From Saccharum officinarum (taxonomy: Eukaryota; Streptophyta; Magnoliopsida; Poales; Poaceae): a stretch of 64,000 nucleotides of DNA. This document shows, piece after piece, positions 22,501 through 34,720 of the stretch (its first letter is position 1; each line of letters begins with the position of its first letter). Position numbers and translations under genes: made by a program. The stretch covers positions 69,428,662-69,492,661 of the forward strand of contig CM036225.1 of assembly GCA_020631735.1 (NCBI GenBank), in the 5' to 3' direction. The notes beneath the pieces were generated by a model that had not been told where the DNA came from, searched no databases, and worked only from the letters and a program-made list of their open reading frames with translations.

Positions 22501-25500
22501 ATCATTCTGCCTATCGTCTGCCTGCACCAGGTGTAAGATTTAGGCCACCACAGCATAGAACCCAGAACTACAAGGGACCGCAAAAGTCGTACAAGATGGT
22601 TGTGCCGCCAGCAAAGACAACCGCTACTGCGGGACAGGGCAACTCTAAGGGAGCTATAGGATCTACTGGTATAGTGAGGGGACCATGCTACAATTGTGAT
22701 TAGCCAGGCCACTTTTCAAAGTTCTGTCCTTACCCGCCCAGAAAGAAGCAACCGACCTACACTGCTCGGGTACACCACACCACCGTGGATGAGATTCCTG
22801 AGGGAGAGCCCGTAACCGCTGGTAAGTTTCCTGTTAACCAACACCCTGCAGTTGTTCTATTTGATTCTGGATCATCACATTCTTTCATGAGTCAAGCATT
22901 TGCACGAAAACATGAACAACTATACACAGATTTGAGTTATGGTTACCGCATAAGTTCGGCAGGGGCTGATGTTTTAACCAATCAGATGGTTAGAGGGGCA
23001 ACCCTTGAATTAGGTAGTCAAAAGTTTTGAGTGAACTTGATAGTTATGCCTGGACTAGTTCTGGATGTCATCATAGGGATGAATTGGATGAAGGATTAGG
23101 GAGCAGTTATAGATACAGTAAGTCGGGTACTTACCCTTAAGGATCCCCAGGGTGAGGGTACTTTTCGAGTACCATTGCCCAGAAGAATAGACCTTGTGAG
23201 TGTGACATGTGCTATGGAAGTCATTCCTATTCATCAAATTCCGGTAGTGTGTGAGTTTCCGGATGTGTTCCCAGATGAGTTACCTGGTCTTCCGCCAGAT
23301 AGGGATGTTGAGTTTAGAATTGAGTTGATCCCCGGGACAGCTCCAATTTCAAGGAGACCTTATCGGATGCCTCTAGATGAGTTAGCTGAACTGAAGAAGC
23401 AACTAGAGGAATTGTTGAAAAGGGGGTTTATCCGGCCAAGTAAGTCTGAATGGGGATGTCCTGCCTTGTTTGTGAAGAAAAAGAAAGAGGGTACTTTGAG
23501 AATGTGTGTGGATTATAGGCCTCTTAATGTTGTAACTATTAAGAATAAGTATCCCTTGCCTCATATTGATGTTTTGTTCGATCAGTTAGCCAAAGCCAGA
23601 GTGTTCTCCAAGATAGATTTAAGATCGGGTTACCATCAGATAAAGATTAGGCCACAAGATATACCGAAAACCGCCTTTTCCACCAAATACGGATTGTACG
23701 AGTATATTGTTATGTCTTTTGGCTTAACAAATGCTCCTGCATACTTTATGTATCTGATGAATACAGTTTTCATGCCAGAATTGGACAAGTTTGTGGTTGT
23801 GTTCATTGATGACATTCTAGTGTACTCCGAGAACGAGAAGGATCATGAAGAGCATCTGAGAATTGTCTTGACCAGACTTAGAGATCATAAGTTGTATGCT
23901 AAGTTTAGCAAGTGTGAATTTTGGTTGAAGAAAGTTCCTTTCCTTGGTCACATTCTATCAGAAAATGGAGTTTCAGTAGATCCAAGTAAAGTGCAAGAAG
24001 TTATGGACTGGAAGACACCAACCATAGTTTCGGAAGTTAGAAGTTTCTTAGGATTAGCTGGTTACTATCACCGTTTTATACTAGATTTCTCGAAGATTGC
24101 TAAGCCAATGACAAGTCTGCTACAGAAAGATCACAAGTTTGTGTGGACAGAGGAGTGTGAGACAGCTTTCCACACCTTGCGGAAACTGTTGACCACTGCT
24201 CTAGTTCTAGCGCAACCAGACATTGAGAAACCTTTTGATGTGTTTTGCGATGCATCAAAAACAGGATTAGGCTGTGTTCTTATGCAAGAAGGAAGAGTCA
24301 TTGCTTATGCCTCCCTCCAGTTGAGAAAGCATGAGATCAACTATCCGACACATGATCTTGAACTTGCTACCGTAGTACATGCATTAAAAATTTGGAGACA
24401 TTACTTACTTGGTAATGTGTGCAATATCTTCACCGATCACAAGAGTCTCAAGTATATTTTCATCCAACCAGAGTTGAACATGAGACAACGAAGATGGTTA
24501 GAATTGATCAAAGATTACAACTTGAATGTGCAGTATCATCCTGGAAAGGCCAATGTAGTGGCAGATGCTTTGAGTAGAAAGTCACATTGCCTGAATGCGC
24601 AACCTTTGCTCGAAGATGGTTTTGATCTGATGCACCCTACCGTGTTACATAGTATTTAGATTAGTTGCTCTTTGGAGAGTAAGATAATAGAAGGCCAGAA
24701 AACTGATAAAGGGATATTCCACATCAAAGAGAAAATTAAAGAAGAACCATCCAAGCACTTTAGAGTGGATGAACAGGACGTGTTATGGTTTGACGACCGT
24801 CTTGTTGTTCCCAAGGATTGGGAGCTTAAGAATAAACTTATGGATGAGGCTCACCTTTCTAAGCTATCTATCCATCCTGGAAGTAGCAAGATGTACCAAG
24901 AACTGAGACCTCGTTATTGGTGGACAAAAATGAAGAAAGAGATTTCAGCCTATGTGGCTAGATGTGACACATGTTATAGGGTGAAAGCCATTCATATGAG
25001 ACATACCGGATTGTTGCAACCTTTGTTCGTACCTAGTTGGAAGTGGGATGATATAAGTATGGATTTCATCACAGGTTTGCCCACTACTCAGAAAGGCCAT
25101 GATTCGATTTGGGTAATCGTGGATCGTCTTACAAAGACAGCTCACTTTTTACCTGTCAAGACAGATTATCGATCACCTCAATATGCCGAGAAGTATATTG
25201 CTGAGATTGTGAGATTGCATGGCATACCGAAGACTATAGTGTCTAACAGAGGGTCACAATTCACTGCTCACTTTTGGGAACACTTGCACAAAGGATTGGG
25301 AACTAGTTTGATCCGTAGTACTGTCTATCATCCTCAGACAGATGGTCAGATCGAAAGAGTTAATGCTGTTCTGGAGGATATGTTGAGAGCATGTGTGTTG
25401 TCTTCTAGGGGTTCATGGGAGTCATGGTTACCCTTAGCAGAATTTGCTTACAATAATAGTTATTAAGAAAGTATCAAAATGGCACCCTTCGAAGTTTTGT

Positions 25501-26123
25501 ATGGCAGAAAGTGTAGAACACCACTAAACTGGATCGAGCCAGGAGAAAGAAGATATTATGGTATTGACTTTGTAGAAAAAGCCAAGAAGAAATTTCATAT
25601 CATTTAGCAAAATATGAAAGCAGCTCAATCACGTCAGAAAAGCTATGCGGATAGAAGGAGGAGACCGCTTGTGTTCGAAGTTGGTGACTATGTTTATCTG
25701 AAAGTCACGCCAATGAAGAAGAAACGGTTTGGAGTACGCAGAAAGCTTGCCGCCAGATTTGTGGGACCCTACAAGATCTTGGAAAGAAAGGGTCCAGTAG
25801 CTTATAAGTTAGAGTTACTTGAGACAATGGGTGCTATATTCCCAGTTTTTCATGTATCGCATCTCAAGAAGTGTTTGCGCGTTCTAGAGGAAAGAATCGA
25901 ACCCCGAGGCATAAAGCTCAAGTCAGATTTGGTATATCGTGAGCAACCAGTTCGAGTTTTGGACTCTAAAGAGAGGGCTACTCAAAACAGTGTGGTGAAA
26001 ACATATAAGATACAGTAGAGCCATCATGACGAAGGGGATGCAACTTGGGAAACGGGTGAATATCTACAAAAAGCATATGAGGATTTTTATAACAAATGGT
26101 TCGTAACCCAAATCTCGGGATGA
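16516..26123 (+). pseudogene. Gag-pol polyprotein of chromovirus element A (nonsense-riddled)
   Basis: Gag starts at 16516, is cut by a solo LTR (16783-21888) and resumes at 21894 in the same frame once one target copy is discounted. The retrotransposon gag domain (about 21900-22400) is followed by a CCHC knuckle (CYNC..PGHFSKFC, 22687-22728). The protease has DSGSSHS (22864). RT runs 23250-23860 with FIDDILVYS. RNase H follows ([21 protein letters not shown]). Integrase has an HHCC finger (about 24855-24970). Its catalytic residues are Asp in MDFITG, Asn instead of Asp in VSNRGSQF (about 25235) and Glu in GQIERVN. A GPY module and chromodomain (about 25930-26085) end the protein. Stops at 16690, 22701, 23028, 23097, 24657, 25464, 25605 and 26016 are TAG, TGA or TAA, with no frameshift. 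Confidence 0.9.
16783..21888 (+). mobile_element. Solo LTR of the element B family, in gag of element A
   Basis: The insert opens TGTAACACCC and closes CATGACA, and is flanked by identical five-base repeats GTGGC (16778-16782 and 21889-21893). No internal region is present, so it is a solo LTR left after recombination between two LTRs. At 5,106 bases it matches the LTR of element B over its length, including a GC-rich island at about 18170-18830 and the segment at 21465-21540. Removing it with one target copy restores the gag frame of element A. The short GC-rich open frames within show no domain. Confidence 0.88.
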
Positions 26124-26130
26124 GATTTTT

Positions 26131-26144
26131 ATAAGGGGGAGGCC
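26131..26144 (+). other. Polypurine tract of element A
   Basis: ATAAGGGGGAGGCC lies immediately before the 3' LTR at 26145. Such a purine run primes plus-strand DNA synthesis in LTR elements, and it fixes the 3' LTR start. Confidence 0.8.
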
Positions 26145-29100
26145 TGTAACACCTCTGGTGTTTAGCTTGCATTTAGCCTCTGCAAATCACATGCATAAGT
26201 ATTATCATGCACTAAGCATTCACATGAAATGATAGCATTTTCACATGTGTGTTAGCTTCTTGTGTTAAGTAGAAATGTCAGGATCCTGCTTATTATATTT
26301 AATGCCATGCTTGTTTGTTAATTCTAATAGTTCACTAATGTTTTGGAGCCATTTTGGAGCAAAGTTTATTTTGAAAATATATCTAAATTATGCTTTTAAA
26401 AATAAGTTTAGAAATTTGGTTTCTCTTTAAAGAATTGACTTTAAATCCCTATCTCAAAAACTAGTGAGATTTTGATTTGGGTCCTTTTGGCAAAATTGTA
26501 GATCTAAAAATCTAGAACAACTTCTATTTTTGGACCATCTTGAGAAAACGTCGTTTACTTGCTAAAAATTTGATTTGGGGCTGTGTTTGGAAAAATAGAA
26601 TTTGAAAACATAAATGAAAATCCTTTTCCTCGTCTTAGTGGGCTTCGGCCTCACTTCTTGGCCCGTGGCCGATTCGGCCTGGCCTGCGCCGCACGCCCCC
26701 TCCCCCGCGCTCCCGCTCTGCTCTTGGGCCGGCCCATTCGCGCCGCAACGCGCGAGCCGCGTGGCGGCCATGCGACGACGAGCTCGCCGCGCGACACCAC
26801 CGACCTGCCGTTCCGACCGGCTTCGCCCGCCTTCAAAGCACCTCTGTCCGAGCCTCTCTCCACTCTCGCTCTCTTTTCCCTCTCGCTCTCCTGTTTCAAA
26901 ATCCCGAGCGGGAGGACCCCTCGCCACCGTGAGCCCTCGCCTCCGCCACCGCGTTCCGACGACGGCAAGCCACCGCCGTCCGATTGCCTGCGCACAGTGC
27001 TCCGCCACCTTCTCCTCTCCTCCGAACAAGCGTCAGCGGCTCCTTGCTCGCGTAGGTAGGGCACAATCGCTCGGTTCCCGCCGCGCCGCCGTGGACGGAG
27101 CCGTCGAGCTCGCGCTCCGACCACCGGTGCTCTCGCTCCTCCTCATTTCCTCGAATGGCTCCATCATGTTTGCCTTTTCATCGCGGTTCTTTTGCGCGCC
27201 ACACCTCGTCCGCTCGCGACCGGAAACGGCCGCTGGCCGTCGGTGGCCACCGCACCGCCGCGGTCCCGGGCGCCAGGATGGCACGGCCGCGGTCACGCCC
27301 GCCCGTGTTGGGTCGGGACGGCCTTGGGCCGGAGCCCAAGCCGGGCCGGCTCGCCTTCCTTCCCCGCGCGCGTGCTCGGGCCGAAAGTCGTAGCCGGCCG
27401 GTTGGCTTCACTGGGCCGGCCCATTAGCAATAAGAAGAATTGTTTTTTATTTTTCTTTTATTATTTGGGGAAATAAATGCTTTGGAAAATCGTTGTGTAA
27501 TCATTTTGGCTCTAAAAATTATGAAATAAATTTTGGTAGACTTCTTAGAACCAGATCTATGATGTAAAAATATTGCATGTCAAGTTTGAAATACTTTTCT
27601 GTAGGGTTTTTAATTAATCACTGAAATTGTTGTTTTCTTGATAAATATGTAATAAATCATAGAAAGCTCAGAAAAATATGGTTTCAATTTTGTTAATCTT
27701 TTTGGGTAATGTACTTTCTAGGAAAATATGTTCCATGCATGTTCTGTGGAAAATTTTTTATGTGTAGTACAAGTGCTTATTATTGTTAATAATTGTTATT
27801 TTTGATAGAGAGAAAAATATGAATAAAACATACATATAATAATTTTTCTATATTGATTGTTTATTGTGTAGAATGTAGGAAAAATGCTAAATCTGTTGTT
27901 TGATACTTTTCATAGTATAAAGTATTTTTATGCTCATTTTTAGGTCTTAGATTGTTATTTTTGTGTAGGCAGTTCTAGTACTCCAAATATAATGAAATTT
28001 TTGTGGCATGCTAGATTAGATGCTAGTAAGCTACTGTAATTTGATCAGATTTTTCTATGCTACCAAAAGAAGTATTACTTTTCAAACATAGTGTCAACTA
28101 GGAATTAATTAACCTTGTTAATGCAAGATTAGTTGATAAGGTTTGCTTTGGTGTATCTTTGAAGCATCTTAGATTTCTGGGATGACTTGGCATGGTAGAG
28201 AATGTTTGTAGTAGTATACGAGTACATGTTCTTGGATGATGTGGACTACCTTGTAGAAGAGTTGTGTTCATACTTTATGCAATAAAGTAAACCTGTTCAT
28301 CTACATCTCATTCATCATGATCTCTACATGTCATCTCTGCAATGCACCTAGGCATGAGCACTTATATATTTGCATCATACAGGATCACAAGAAGTAACTC
28401 CGGTAGCAGTTCCCGAGGAGCCAGAAGAGCAGCCCGAGGTGCAAGAGCAGGAGGTGCCCGAAGCTGACGAGGAGGTCGGTAAGGATCTTCCAGACTGTCC
28501 CGACCACCGCCCGAGCTCTTTCAAAAGAGGCAAGCCCCGGAGCATTTCTCTCCGGTTTGCAAATATTTGATTAATGTTTTACTTTAACTGATGCATTACA
28601 TTTATGAGTTGTTTGCAACCGTTGCTGCATTATACCTTGTTTATCCTGTTCTACCATATCCTTGTTACCTTGGTATTCGCAGTCAAGAAATGCTTAGCTT
28701 GCTTAGACCGGTAGAAGTCGGGTGATTTCCTGTCACCTGCGAGCTATAGGTGGTTACCTGGATCTGCTTGAAAAAGTATGTCATCTTAGAATAACTAAGT
28801 GTTAATGTGAAATTGAGACCGGACGGAGACTTGCAGGGTTTCAGACTGTAGTATTTTCCGTCTGTGTCGATTAAGGACCAACCGTTATTGGGCCTTGAGT
28901 CATGTTGAACGCATGCCTTACATTTAGCTGGCCAAATAATGCACCTTTCGACCGCGAAGCTGGGAGATTATTCGGGCCGAGTGGATTGCCCACAGCGCAC
29001 TGTACCGGAGCAGGTGTGGTAGGACACGGGGGCGCGATGATAATGCCAAAGAGCAGTCGGGCGGTCCCGGGTACATGTGGTTCCTGGCAAACACGAGACT

Positions 29101-30000
29101 TTACCTGGATAGTTGACTCGGTGACCAATATCTCACTTTAGCGGGTGAGTGAGGTTTGTGTGAGGAATAAATTACCAGCTGGTTAATAATCGATTCGAAT
29201 CGCCATCGTTCACTGGATAGTGAACACTTGACTTGAGTTACTTCATCGTAGTAATATTGATGGAACACTTGGACATTTATATGGAATATGACATGATGGA
29301 GATTGTTAATGATCATTGGTTATCATTACCTGTTTAATTACATGTTACTCTAGTACAGGTGCAAATATAGTTGACAGGTTAATAAAGATTTAACTTGATG
29401 CAAAGTTTCTGGAAAAGATTCTTGAAATACTAAAAATGCCTTTTTTGCAAATGAGTCAGCTACCCCACCATAAAGCATGTCATGATCCTTGGTGTCAATT
29501 TATTTTTGGTTATGTCGGGTAAGTCTAGCTGAGTACCTTCTCGTACTCAGGGCTTTGTTCCCACTTGTTGCAGATGGGCAGATGTATTACGGCTACTGTA
29601 TCAACTACCTTTACCCTGCGATGGGTGAAGCTTAGGACCATGGGCAGTGGTCATTCCATACTTCTCGTCTGATGCTTTTGTTGGAGATGATCCTAAGCTG
29701 GCACTTTATTTCGAGCTCTGTGTGAGTGTGTGTGGTTTGAACTAAATGCTTCCGCTACTTTTATTTGAACATGGTTTGTAATAACTCTGTTTAAACTCTG
29801 ATGTATTTGCGACGCGAACTTTTATGTAATTTGTGATGGTGATCGCTAAACTTATTACGATCTTGGCTGGTATGTAAGTTGGTTTGAAATCCGTCGTAAT
29901 TTCACGGACTACCTGGTTATACGGGCTTAAGTTTGCTAAATCGTCTGCTTGATGGATGATTTTCTTACTTAATTTCGTATAATTGGTCGGTTCTGTTACA
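26145..30000 (+). repeat. 3' LTR of element A (full length)
   Basis: This copy begins TGTAACACCTCTGG and ends TTCTGTTACA, 3,856 bases. It is the intact version of the 5' LTR and keeps the block lost there. A GC-rich island spans about 26640-27420 and is followed by AT-rich sequence. It ends exactly where the extra ORF of element C resumes (30001). Confidence 0.88.
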
Positions 30001-30215
30001 ATTTCCTTTTCTAGGGACTCGTTCTGGCACTGCTTCCAAAAATGCATGTTGCGCTTTAGTCGCTCTATCTCTGACGTAAGCCTTGCGACCTCTGCTTGTG
30101 AATCCGAGTTCTGATTGCGACTACTGCTCGCTCCATCACCTCTGGTTGCCAACTGATCACGTGGCACTCCTTGCGGACCAGTTTTCTCACGAGGAATCAT
30201 CTTCACACGTGCCAT
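30001..30215 (-). pseudogene. 5' half of extra ORF with diverged H3-like tail, element C
   Basis: The minus-strand ATG at 30215 opens a frame starting MARVKM and containing TG.QGVPRDQLATR-type sequence. It aligns to the H3 tail with one extra residue: R2, K4, R8, T11, G12, P16-R17 and QLAT are kept, while K9 is replaced by Glu. A Ser/Asn-rich linker and the start of a coiled coil (EVARLTSEIERLKRNM) follow. The middle domain seen in element A is absent. The 3' half is at 10968-11276, beyond element A. The ATG is preceded by an acceptor-like TTGCTTCAG. The shared place and layout indicate common ancestry with the ORF at 15142. Confidence 0.7.
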
Positions 30216-30605
30216 CCTGAAGCAAGACAGAATTAGAAAGATGAGGACATATGGGAGGGATCTGAAGGTTAGCATGAACACGATTGAACCTTACTTAACC
30301 CAAACCACTTTAAAAGGGAAGGTAACTTAAGCAGGTTAATTAAACATGATGCATGCATCGTACTTACGAACTAACAGAAAAGTTTAAGTAATACATGCAA
30401 TAACATTTGTAACATAGGGCAATATAACATGATACTTCACTACGAAGCTTTCAAATATGATCTAAGGAACTACAAAGAGTAGATTGGGATAAGCCAAAAG
30501 CAATTTGGACCAAAATATCAATATTAGGTTTGTTCGATCCAAATCATTTTGAAGTTTTGCAAAGTAATACTACAATAACTCCAGTAATTATGCTCTGATA
30601 CTAGC
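30216..30605 (-). other. Leader and primer binding site of element C
   Basis: The minus-strand leader between the LTR end (30606) and the extra ORF is about 390 bases. A TAGTATCAGAGC site at 30592-30603 resembles the initiator tRNA-Met primer site with one change. The end before the ATG is pyrimidine-rich and ends in CAG, as expected of a splice acceptor. Confidence 0.6.
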
Positions 30606-33600
30606 TATCACAGAACCTCCTAATTATGATGGCCCACATGTACCTGTCATCGTCATAATGACCTCTGACAGCCGTACTTATGTTCCTCATAACTTAAAGG
30701 CTTGTTTTCCTCCGAACAGGATCCAATCAAAGGAGTATTGCAATATTACAACAATTTATTCAAAATATCATCAGAGTAAAGTAGCGGAAGTCTTATAATA
30801 ACTTAAGTTTACAAACCACAGTTTCTAAACTTCCAACCTTAAGTAGCATTATTACAAACCGGTAGTAGGGAAGTATCAGTAGTAACTTTATTACAAACAC
30901 ACAAACGAAGTGCCTTGCCCAGAGGCCACACAGTCTACTCGTCGTCACTTTCTTCAGCCACAACGGTCATGCAACAAGGCTCAAAGCAGACTTGTTTATG
31001 AACCGCACCTGCAACAAGGGGTTTAACAAACCCTGAGTACAAGAGTACTCAACAAGACTTACCCGACTAAGAAAAATACTCCAAGGGCATGCTAGTTTTA
31101 GGGAATCAAGGTACGGGTATTCAAGAATCAAAATTTCTTTTGCAGAAAAGCTTACTAAAGTAAGTCCTTACCTTCAATATTTTACTTTTACCATTGATGA
31201 TTTATTAACCAATTCTAAGTGATCCTAATCTAGATCAAAGTAATTCTCATCAAGACCTTTCTCATTCTCTTTCAATTCCAGTTCTTAACTACGATGTTGG
31301 TGCAAGGCCAAGACTCCTTTCTCGTGGAACAATGACGATTCGAACCGCTTCATTTACCCAGCTGGGGATTCCTAACCACACGACATATGTAGAACCAAAT
31401 CTTGCATATATCAACTCTTACCCGAGTAACCCAAAACCAGAACATGTCCATCACCACCCGAGAGCACAGTACTCCTCGAACCCGGCCCAATTCTAGCCCC
31501 GAGGGTACACGCTCTCTCGCCATCTCTCCACTCCCAGTGCGAGGTTAGACGTTCTCGTAATGGATTAGTCGAAGTAAGGCTTATCCGACATGGGTACATG
31601 GCCAGTACTAATAAAAACTCCATGACACGAGGGCCAACAACGTACGGTCCTTAACTGATAAGGTGGAAACACTACATTGAGACTCCTTTTCCAATGCAAG
31701 TTAGCAGTGGTTAAACCACCCGCCCGATCTTACAAGTTCATTCCCATATTTCAATATTCATTAAGTATGACATCATGGCCATGTAAATATTCATTTAAAA
31801 AGCTTAACTCATAAGTATAGCGAAGCATACTACGCATTTTCAGTAAAACAGGTATCAAGGTTGATATCGCAATAAACAAGGATGACAATGCAGCAATTGG
31901 TTACCACTCAACTCCTAAGTACTTAATGCAGTAAACCATAGTATAAATAATAAATATTTGTAAAACTCAAGGTAGGGTTTAAATGCACCGGGGCTTGCCT
32001 TGCTCTGACGAGATGGCTAACTCGGGCTCAAAGACTCCGACTTCCGGTCCGGAACCCGCCGAAGACAGCTCTTCTTCGGAAACGTCAACTTCTTCGAAAG
32101 CGGGAACTACGCGAGCATATAACATGTTTCAACATGATGGGGTGATAAACATGATGCTTGATGATGATATGCCACGGTTTACGACTTGAGTACAACTTTC
32201 CTTCGTGGTACATTCGCAAACCAGTAAAACCTACTAACTAATAGCGATAACTTAAGCGACACTAACGTTTCTTACCAAACATGTTACTAACGAGCTCAAT
32301 CATGAAATTAAGGCGCCAAAGATCACCAAGAAATAGTGACCCAAGGTCATCACTCAATCAAAAAGGGCACACAACACTTAAAGTTATCAATTTAACATTT
32401 ATTTAAACATTTAATTAATTAGGGCATAATTAATATTAGATCAAACTTCATCTAAATGAGCTTAAACTTTTTCTATGGATTAATCATGGCCTAAAACAGT
32501 GTCAAAATAAATTTCATGATTTTTGGATTAATATTTTAATTACTAAAATTCATGGAAATTGCATTTAATATTTAATTGAACTAATTAAATAACTTGCAAA
32601 AAGTAACCAAATTTAGCATTTAATATTTTTCCTAATTAGTTTATACCTTGAAAAGCTTACACACAAAATTTTCACTAGTTTATACCCGCGCTCCCTCTCT
32701 CTCGCTGACGGCTCGTCCCCACCTGTCATCCCCTTCCTCCGCTCTCTCTCGCTCTCTCCGCGACCCGGCCATGTCCGCACGGCCGCCGGCCGGCGATCAT
32801 GACGGTCGCCCAACTAACTTGACCAAAACGATCTACACCACCCCGCAAACCCACTATGCCATACTACAACTAAGTTCGAGCTCCGGCGACCGCTCACCGA
32901 CGACGATGGCAGACCACGGTCGACGGTGAGCCATGAAAACGCGTCCCCGATGGAGTAGTGACTAAATTAACACGAGGAAAACGTTCAGGGGCTCACAGCG
33001 ATCACGATGGTGCTCTCAGTGATGACAGAGATGAACTGGAGTGGCCTGGCCACGTGAGGGCGGTGGTGGCGGTGCTCTGACCGGACGCAGGGAAGACGGC
33101 GGCTATCCGGGCGCTTCGGGCAGTAGAGGTGGGTGTGAGTGGTTGGGGAGATGCGCGGGAGCGAGGCGGTTGTGGTGAAGCGTTTTGCGTGGCCGGAGGT
33201 GGCTCGACGGAGGCGACGGCGAGCGGCGGAGCTGCAGTGGTGGTGGAAATGGAGAAAAAGAAAAAAATATGCCGGTGACGGTGCTCTCCTTTTATAGGGT
33301 GACGAACGCGACCTCAAGATGACGTGTGGCTCGTCGCGAACTCACTGAAGCCAACGCTGGCGGTCGAAGGCGCGCCTGGAAGCTGGCCGAAGGCCACGAC
33401 GGCTGGCCGGCGCCCATGCCGCGCGGTGCCCTGCTCTGATTCGCCGAGTACTGTAGCTCCCCCCCAATTTTACAATTTCAAACTGTTTTATCAAATTACT
33501 CCCAAATTCATGTAGCAACTTGAAAAATTCCCAAGATATAAAATCTTTAGAATTTCAAGATCTACAAGTTTTGTATTGAACACTTTTTCAAATTTGAACT

Positions 33601-34508
33601 GGATTTTGAAATTTGAGTTTAAAATCAAAAGGGGACACTTTTTGGAAATTTGGTAATTTAGAAATTACTTTGGATTTTGTATTGAAACTTCAAAAACTCC
33701 AAACACCAAAGTTGTACATCTAGCCAAGACCTACAACTTTGCTATTAAAACCATTTTCAAATTCTGCCTCCATTTTGAAATTTGAGTTTGGGGATAAAAA
33801 GGGGTCAAATTTGAAATTTGCTTATTTTCAAAATTGCTCCACATTTTACACTAAAACTTTGAAAACTCAAAACACCAAAGTTGTAGCCCTTGAAAAGTTC
33901 TACAAACTTGGTTTTAAACTTTTTCCCAAATTTTGCTTAGATTTTGAATTATTTCAAAAGGGGTAAAACCAGGGTTTTGAATTTTAGGGTTTTCGGAGGA
34001 ATTTCCATTTGAAATTTGTTGCTACCTTAATTGGTGATTATTTAATGATCAAACCATCACCCAAGTGCATCATTGAGTCAATTATCACATAGTTGACCAA
34101 ATGCCACTCTTGGTTGACCAATTTAGCTTTTGAGAATCTTTTAATAATTTCCCCAAATTTGAATTCAAATTCGAATCGGAAAACTCGCGACAAGTTTTGG
34201 ATTCCAACTCAAACTCAAACTTGGAGCTTCATTTTATGTGTTGAACTTGAGTTCATACCCTACACTTGACACTAGTGTGTAACATAGTCACACACCTCAA
34301 ATTACGTAGGGCATGGACTAAGTATTTGCGGTGGCATTCAAAATTAGGGTTTTCGGTTCGAATCACACCACTAAGAAGCACATCCAACCTAGAAAGGTAA
34401 ACTCATTTTAGTTAATGCATAATAGGGTTGACCTAATCATGGATGCTTTGCGATGTAATATGATGACATGGCAGATTAATTAGCAACCATAACACCCGAG
34501 GTGTTACA
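30606..34508 (-). mobile_element. 5' LTR of Gypsy element C
   Basis: Read on the minus strand it opens TGTAACACCTCGGG at 34508 and closes GTTCTGTGATA at 30606, where ...ACA would be usual, so the last bases have probably mutated. The length is 3,903 bases. A GC-rich island lies at about 32690-33460. Layout (AT-rich flanks, GC island, TGTAACACC start) matches the LTRs of A and B, so all belong to related lineages. The outer five bases are AGAAT (34509-34513); the partner copy is not found in the window. Confidence 0.75.
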
Positions 34509-34513
34509 AGAAT

Positions 34514-34720
34514 CAATGCTTGAGCCTACCTTCGCACACCTCCGTTACTCTTTAGGAGGCATCTGCCCCAGATAAACTACCCACATCGTAGTGATCAGTG
34601 CGGCGGTTAGGCATCCTTAGACAAAAGAGTGGTTTTTCAAAATTGGTTGTTGTGTGTCACCACCTCCCACCTATCCTACACATTCGATCGAGGTTGTCAC
34701 TATGTTGTTGTCGTTAAACA
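34514..34720 (-). pseudogene. Organellar large-subunit rRNA fragment (nuclear insert)
   Basis: Minus-strand sequence contains blocks typical of bacterial-type 23S rRNA: CTCCTAAAGAGTAACGGAGG (about 34540), GTGGGTAGTTT (about 34580), and TGTAGGATAGGTGGGAGG (about 34665). It is too diverged to work and lacks the rest of the gene. It looks like an organelle DNA insert in the nucleus. The form with GTGTGCGAAGGTAGGCTC fits mitochondrial 26S better than the plastid 23S I recall, but I cannot settle this. Element C inserted at its right-hand (34509) edge. Confidence 0.65.

Larger units (their letters stand above)
11277..30000 (+). mobile_element. Gypsy chromovirus-type element A (with H3-tail ORF and chromodomain)
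   Basis: The order is 5' LTR 11277-14351, PBS 14354-14365, leader, extra ORF 15142-16155, gag-pol 16516-26123 (interrupted by a solo LTR), PPT 26131-26144 and 3' LTR 26145-30000. LTRs start TGTAACACC and end TTACA. Pol order is protease, RT, RNase H, integrase, GPY/F module and chromodomain, which is the plan of Gypsy chromoviruses. Long LTRs and an ORF before gag suggest the Tekay/Del-like clade; this clade call is inference. The two LTRs look highly similar by eye, yet gag-pol carries about eight nonsense codons, so the element is dead. It lies in the extra ORF of element C. Confidence 0.9.

Noticed and set aside
26562..27476. Arg/Pro-rich open frame of 259 codons and its shadows
   Set aside because: Part of the 3' LTR of element A. 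The 5' LTR copy has a deletion and frame differences, so coding is unlikely.
34514..34720. Plastid 23S rRNA as the source
   Set aside because: The motif order fits bacterial-type LSU rRNA in general, but the variant GTGTGCGAAGGTAGGCTC fits mitochondrial 26S better from memory. The plastid source is not ruled out, only less favoured.
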